Positions 62,259 to 64,000 of a stretch of DNA of 64,000 bases are shown here, piece by piece (within the stretch, counting starts at the first letter, position 1; each line of letters starts with the position of its first letter). Made by a program: the position numbers and the translations under genes. The stretch is from NCBI RefSeq assembly GCF_947648125.1, contig NZ_CANSMR010000019.1:62001-126000 (forward strand), written 5' to 3'. The DNA comes from an uncultured Bradyrhizobium sp. GTDB lineage: Bacteria > Pseudomonadota > Alphaproteobacteria > Rhizobiales > Xanthobacteraceae. Below the pieces are notes generated by a model. The model ran no database searches and was not told the DNA's origin. It saw only the letters and a list, made by a program, of their open reading frames with translations.

Positions 62259-62954
62259 ATGTCAAAGCCTGTTTCCTTTCTCGCTCTCCTGATGAGCCTC
62301 AACGCCGGTTTCGTTGACACGGCCGGCTTCCTTGCGCTTCAGGGGCTCTTCACGGCGCATGTCACCGGCAACTTCGTCACGTTCGGTGCCGCCATCGTGC
62401 TCGGAACGTCCGGCGCGTTGGCCAAGCTGCTTGCGCTTCCTGTCTTCTGCGCCGTTGTGATCGTGACGAGGATATTCAGCTTCTATCTCCCGGTCATGGG
62501 ACTACCGATCCTCCGCTCGATGCTGGCGATCAAGACCCTGCTTCTCGCGATAGGTGGTGCAGCGGCTGTCCATTTCGGGCCATTCACGCAAGGCGACAGT
62601 TGGCAGGCGGTCGTCACCGGAATGCTTCTCGTTGCCGCGATGGCCATTCAGAACGCAGCCCACCGCATCCACATGGGGACGGATCCTCCCAGCACGCTGA
62701 TGACGGGAACGACGACCCAGATCATGATCGATGTCGCTGACGTCCTGCGGCTTGCCCCGGCCTCCGTTCTGAGCGTTGCCTGGCCCCGCTTGGGTAAGAT
62801 GTCGGCGAGTGTGGCTGCGTTCGCGTTGGGGTGCGCGGCGGGCGCCTGCCTCTATGCCAAGTTCGGTACCTGGTGCTTCGTGCTGCCTCCGCTTCTCGCA
62901 TTGCCGGCCGTGTTTCTTGCAGGAGCCGAGCCCGCACCGGAAAAGACGGCCTAG
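62259..62954 (+). CDS. DUF1275 (YoaK) family membrane protein
   Basis: 231 residues, its ATG 1 base after the porin stop. Six or so hydrophobic segments are present; the family signature near the start (SLNAGFVDTAGFLALQGLFTAHVTGNFV) and the middle MAIQNAAHRIHMGTDPPSTLMTGTTTQIMID are clear. Inner membrane; the role of YoaK/DUF1275 proteins is not established. It is the penultimate gene of the run. Confidence 0.9.
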   Translation: MSKPVSFLALLMSLNAGFVDTAGFLALQGLFTAHVTGNFVTFGAAIVLGTSGALAKLLALPVFCAVVIVTRIFSFYLPVMGLPILRSMLAIKTLLLAIGGAAAVHFGPFTQGDSWQAVVTGMLLVAAMAIQNAAHRIHMGTDPPSTLMTGTTTQIMIDVADVLRLAPASVLSVAWPRLGKMSASVAAFALGCAAGACLYAKFGTWCFVLPPLLALPAVFLAGAEPAPEKTA

Positions 62955-62960
62955 CGCGCG

Positions 62961-64000
62961 ATGAGTTCAGCCGAGTCTTTCCAGACTATCCTTCTGCTGC
63001 TGATGATCGCCGTGATGCTCGACACGGTGGCCCGTCGCTTGCGCCTGCCGTCCGCGTCGGTGCTCGTGCTGGCCGGCATTGTGCTGGCCCTGGTTCCGGG
63101 ACTTCCCGAAGTGGAGTTCGACCCGGACTTCGTCATGGTGCTGTTTCTGCCGCCGCTCTTGCTCTCCGGCGCCTATTTCACGGTGTGGCCTGACTTTCGC
63201 GCCAATCTCAGGATCATCCTGCAGTTGGCAGTCGGAGCCGTCGTGTTGACGACCCTGCTGGTCGGTGTCGTGACCCACTTCTTCTTCCCGGCATTGCCCT
63301 GGGCGGCGTGTTTTGCGCTTGGCGCAATCGTTTCGCCGCCCGACGCCGTCGCGGCGCGGGCCGTGCTCGACCATCTCAGCGTTCCGCCGCGCATCGCTGT
63401 CCTGCTCGAAGGCGAAAGCCTCATCAACGACGCATCGGGCCTCGTTCTCTTTCGTTTCGCAGTCGCTGCCGCACTGACCGGTGCCTTCAGCGCCGGGGCG
63501 GCCGCAGGAAGTTTCGTCTATGTCTCTGCCGTGGGCATCGGGATCGGTCTTGCGCTCGGCTGGATCTGCGCTTTCGTCGCCGGAAGGTTGACTGACGCCA
63601 GGCTCACCGTGGTCTGGACGTTCCTGTCCGCCTGGGCCGCTTACCTGCTGGCCGATCGCCTGCACGTGTCGGGCGTGCTTTCGACGGTTGCATGTGGGCT
63701 GGTCCTTGGACGTCTGCAACACAAGGCCCTGAGCGCGGCGTCCCGCGTGCAGGCGCTGGCGGTATGGTCCGTCGTCACCTTCGTGATGGAGGCGTTGGTC
63801 TTCGTACTGGTGGGGTTGGCGCTCCGGGGTGTTCTCCACCGGTTCGGCTCAGATTGGGGGATCGTGCGTACGCTCGCGCCCGCGGCCGCGACGATCTTTG
63901 CGGTGCTCGTGCTCGCCAGGTTCGCGTGGATTTTCCCGACCGCCTACATTCCGAGGGCGCTGATCCCTTCTCTGCGCGAGCGGGATCCCTATCCACCGCT
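62961..64000 (+). CDS. CPA1-type Na+/H+ antiporter (3' end outside window)
   Basis: I translated this by hand from ATG 62961, 6 bases after the DUF1275 stop; 346 codons are present. Hydrophobic helices run throughout. The conserved CPA1 segments LPPLLLSGAYFT, the SPPDAVAARAVL with the transport Asp, and LLEGESLINDASGLVLFRFAV are present. It exchanges Na+ (or K+) for H+ across the inner membrane. The C-terminal end (usual length about 500-550 residues) lies beyond 64000. Confidence 0.92.
   Translation, partial: MSSAESFQTILLLLMIAVMLDTVARRLRLPSASVLVLAGIVLALVPGLPEVEFDPDFVMVLFLPPLLLSGAYFTVWPDFRANLRIILQLAVGAVVLTTLLVGVVTHFFFPALPWAACFALGAIVSPPDAVAARAVLDHLSVPPRIAVLLEGESLINDASGLVLFRFAVAAALTGAFSAGAAAGSFVYVSAVGIGIGLALGWICAFVAGRLTDARLTVVWTFLSAWAAYLLADRLHVSGVLSTVACGLVLGRLQHKALSAASRVQALAVWSVVTFVMEALVFVLVGLALRGVLHRFGSDWGIVRTLAPAAATIFAVLVLARFAWIFPTAYIPRALIPSLRERDPYPP

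Noticed and set aside
1-64000. tRNA, rRNA or riboswitch
   Set aside because: I looked for tRNA TTCRANY-type arms and long leaders but saw none that could be supported by eye.

Overview
The window looks like chromosomal DNA of a Bradyrhizobium-type alphaproteobacterium (Nitrobacteraceae). I infer this from the GC-rich coding bias, FixK/FNR boxes, Omp25/31-type porins, an IalB protein, HdeA-family proteins, many small secreted proteins of Bradyrhizobium style, and a rhizobial-type intergenic palindrome near 57.1 kb. No search was run, so all family names rest on motifs and recall. I saw no rRNA, tRNA or CRISPR.

Region 1 (1-26.4 kb) reads as a low-oxygen island. At least seven 14-bp dyads of the form TTGAY-N4-RTCAA, plus one degenerate copy, sit upstream of operons. 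They are placed so that a class-II FNR/FixK start (centre at -41.5) falls just before the start codons. The targets are two tandem aspartate:alanine antiporters facing an aspartate 4-decarboxylase, an AI-2E permease with a small K+-type channel, a SulP permease facing a secreted hydrolase and an IalB protein, an Orn/Lys/Arg decarboxylase, a hypothetical protein downstream of which lies a PPK2 kinase, and two envelope operons (membrane protein/HlyD/secreted protein/TAXI-like protein; DUF3300/DUF2950/EipA-like protein). A FixK-like regulator without Fe-S cysteines is encoded inside the island. Beside it are a histidine kinase with a periplasmic ABC-type binding domain, a FixJ-type regulator and a lone receiver.

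Region 2 (26.4-44.4 kb) is a mosaic accessory region with many broken genes. It repeats the themes of region 1 with paralogues: a second TAXI-like protein, a second HlyD, a second ABC-domain kinase with lone receiver and FixJ-type regulator, and another PAS kinase. It also holds two OmpA/Omp25-type porins, AraC regulators and HdeA proteins. Truncated or frameshifted copies of the HlyD, HdeA, a porin, an IS66 transposase and a secreted protein lie among them. A motif close to CTATGCAAAATCSG occurs about a dozen times here. I noticed it nowhere else in the window. It is mostly intergenic and three times forms inverted pairs 80-112 bp apart.

Region 3 (44.4-64 kb) is mainly metabolic: a secreted protein followed by a Tat-exported DUF1254/DUF1214 protein and an NTF2-like protein; an old yellow enzyme; a ring-cleaving-dioxygenase-like VOC protein convergent with a large winged-helix/ATPase regulator; an AraC regulator, two isochorismatase-fold hydrolases and an alpha/beta hydrolase; then a tight plus-strand run of XapX protein, amidohydrolase, DoxX protein, secreted VOC-like protein, AlgE-type porin, DUF1275 membrane protein and a CPA1 Na+/H+ antiporter cut by the window end.
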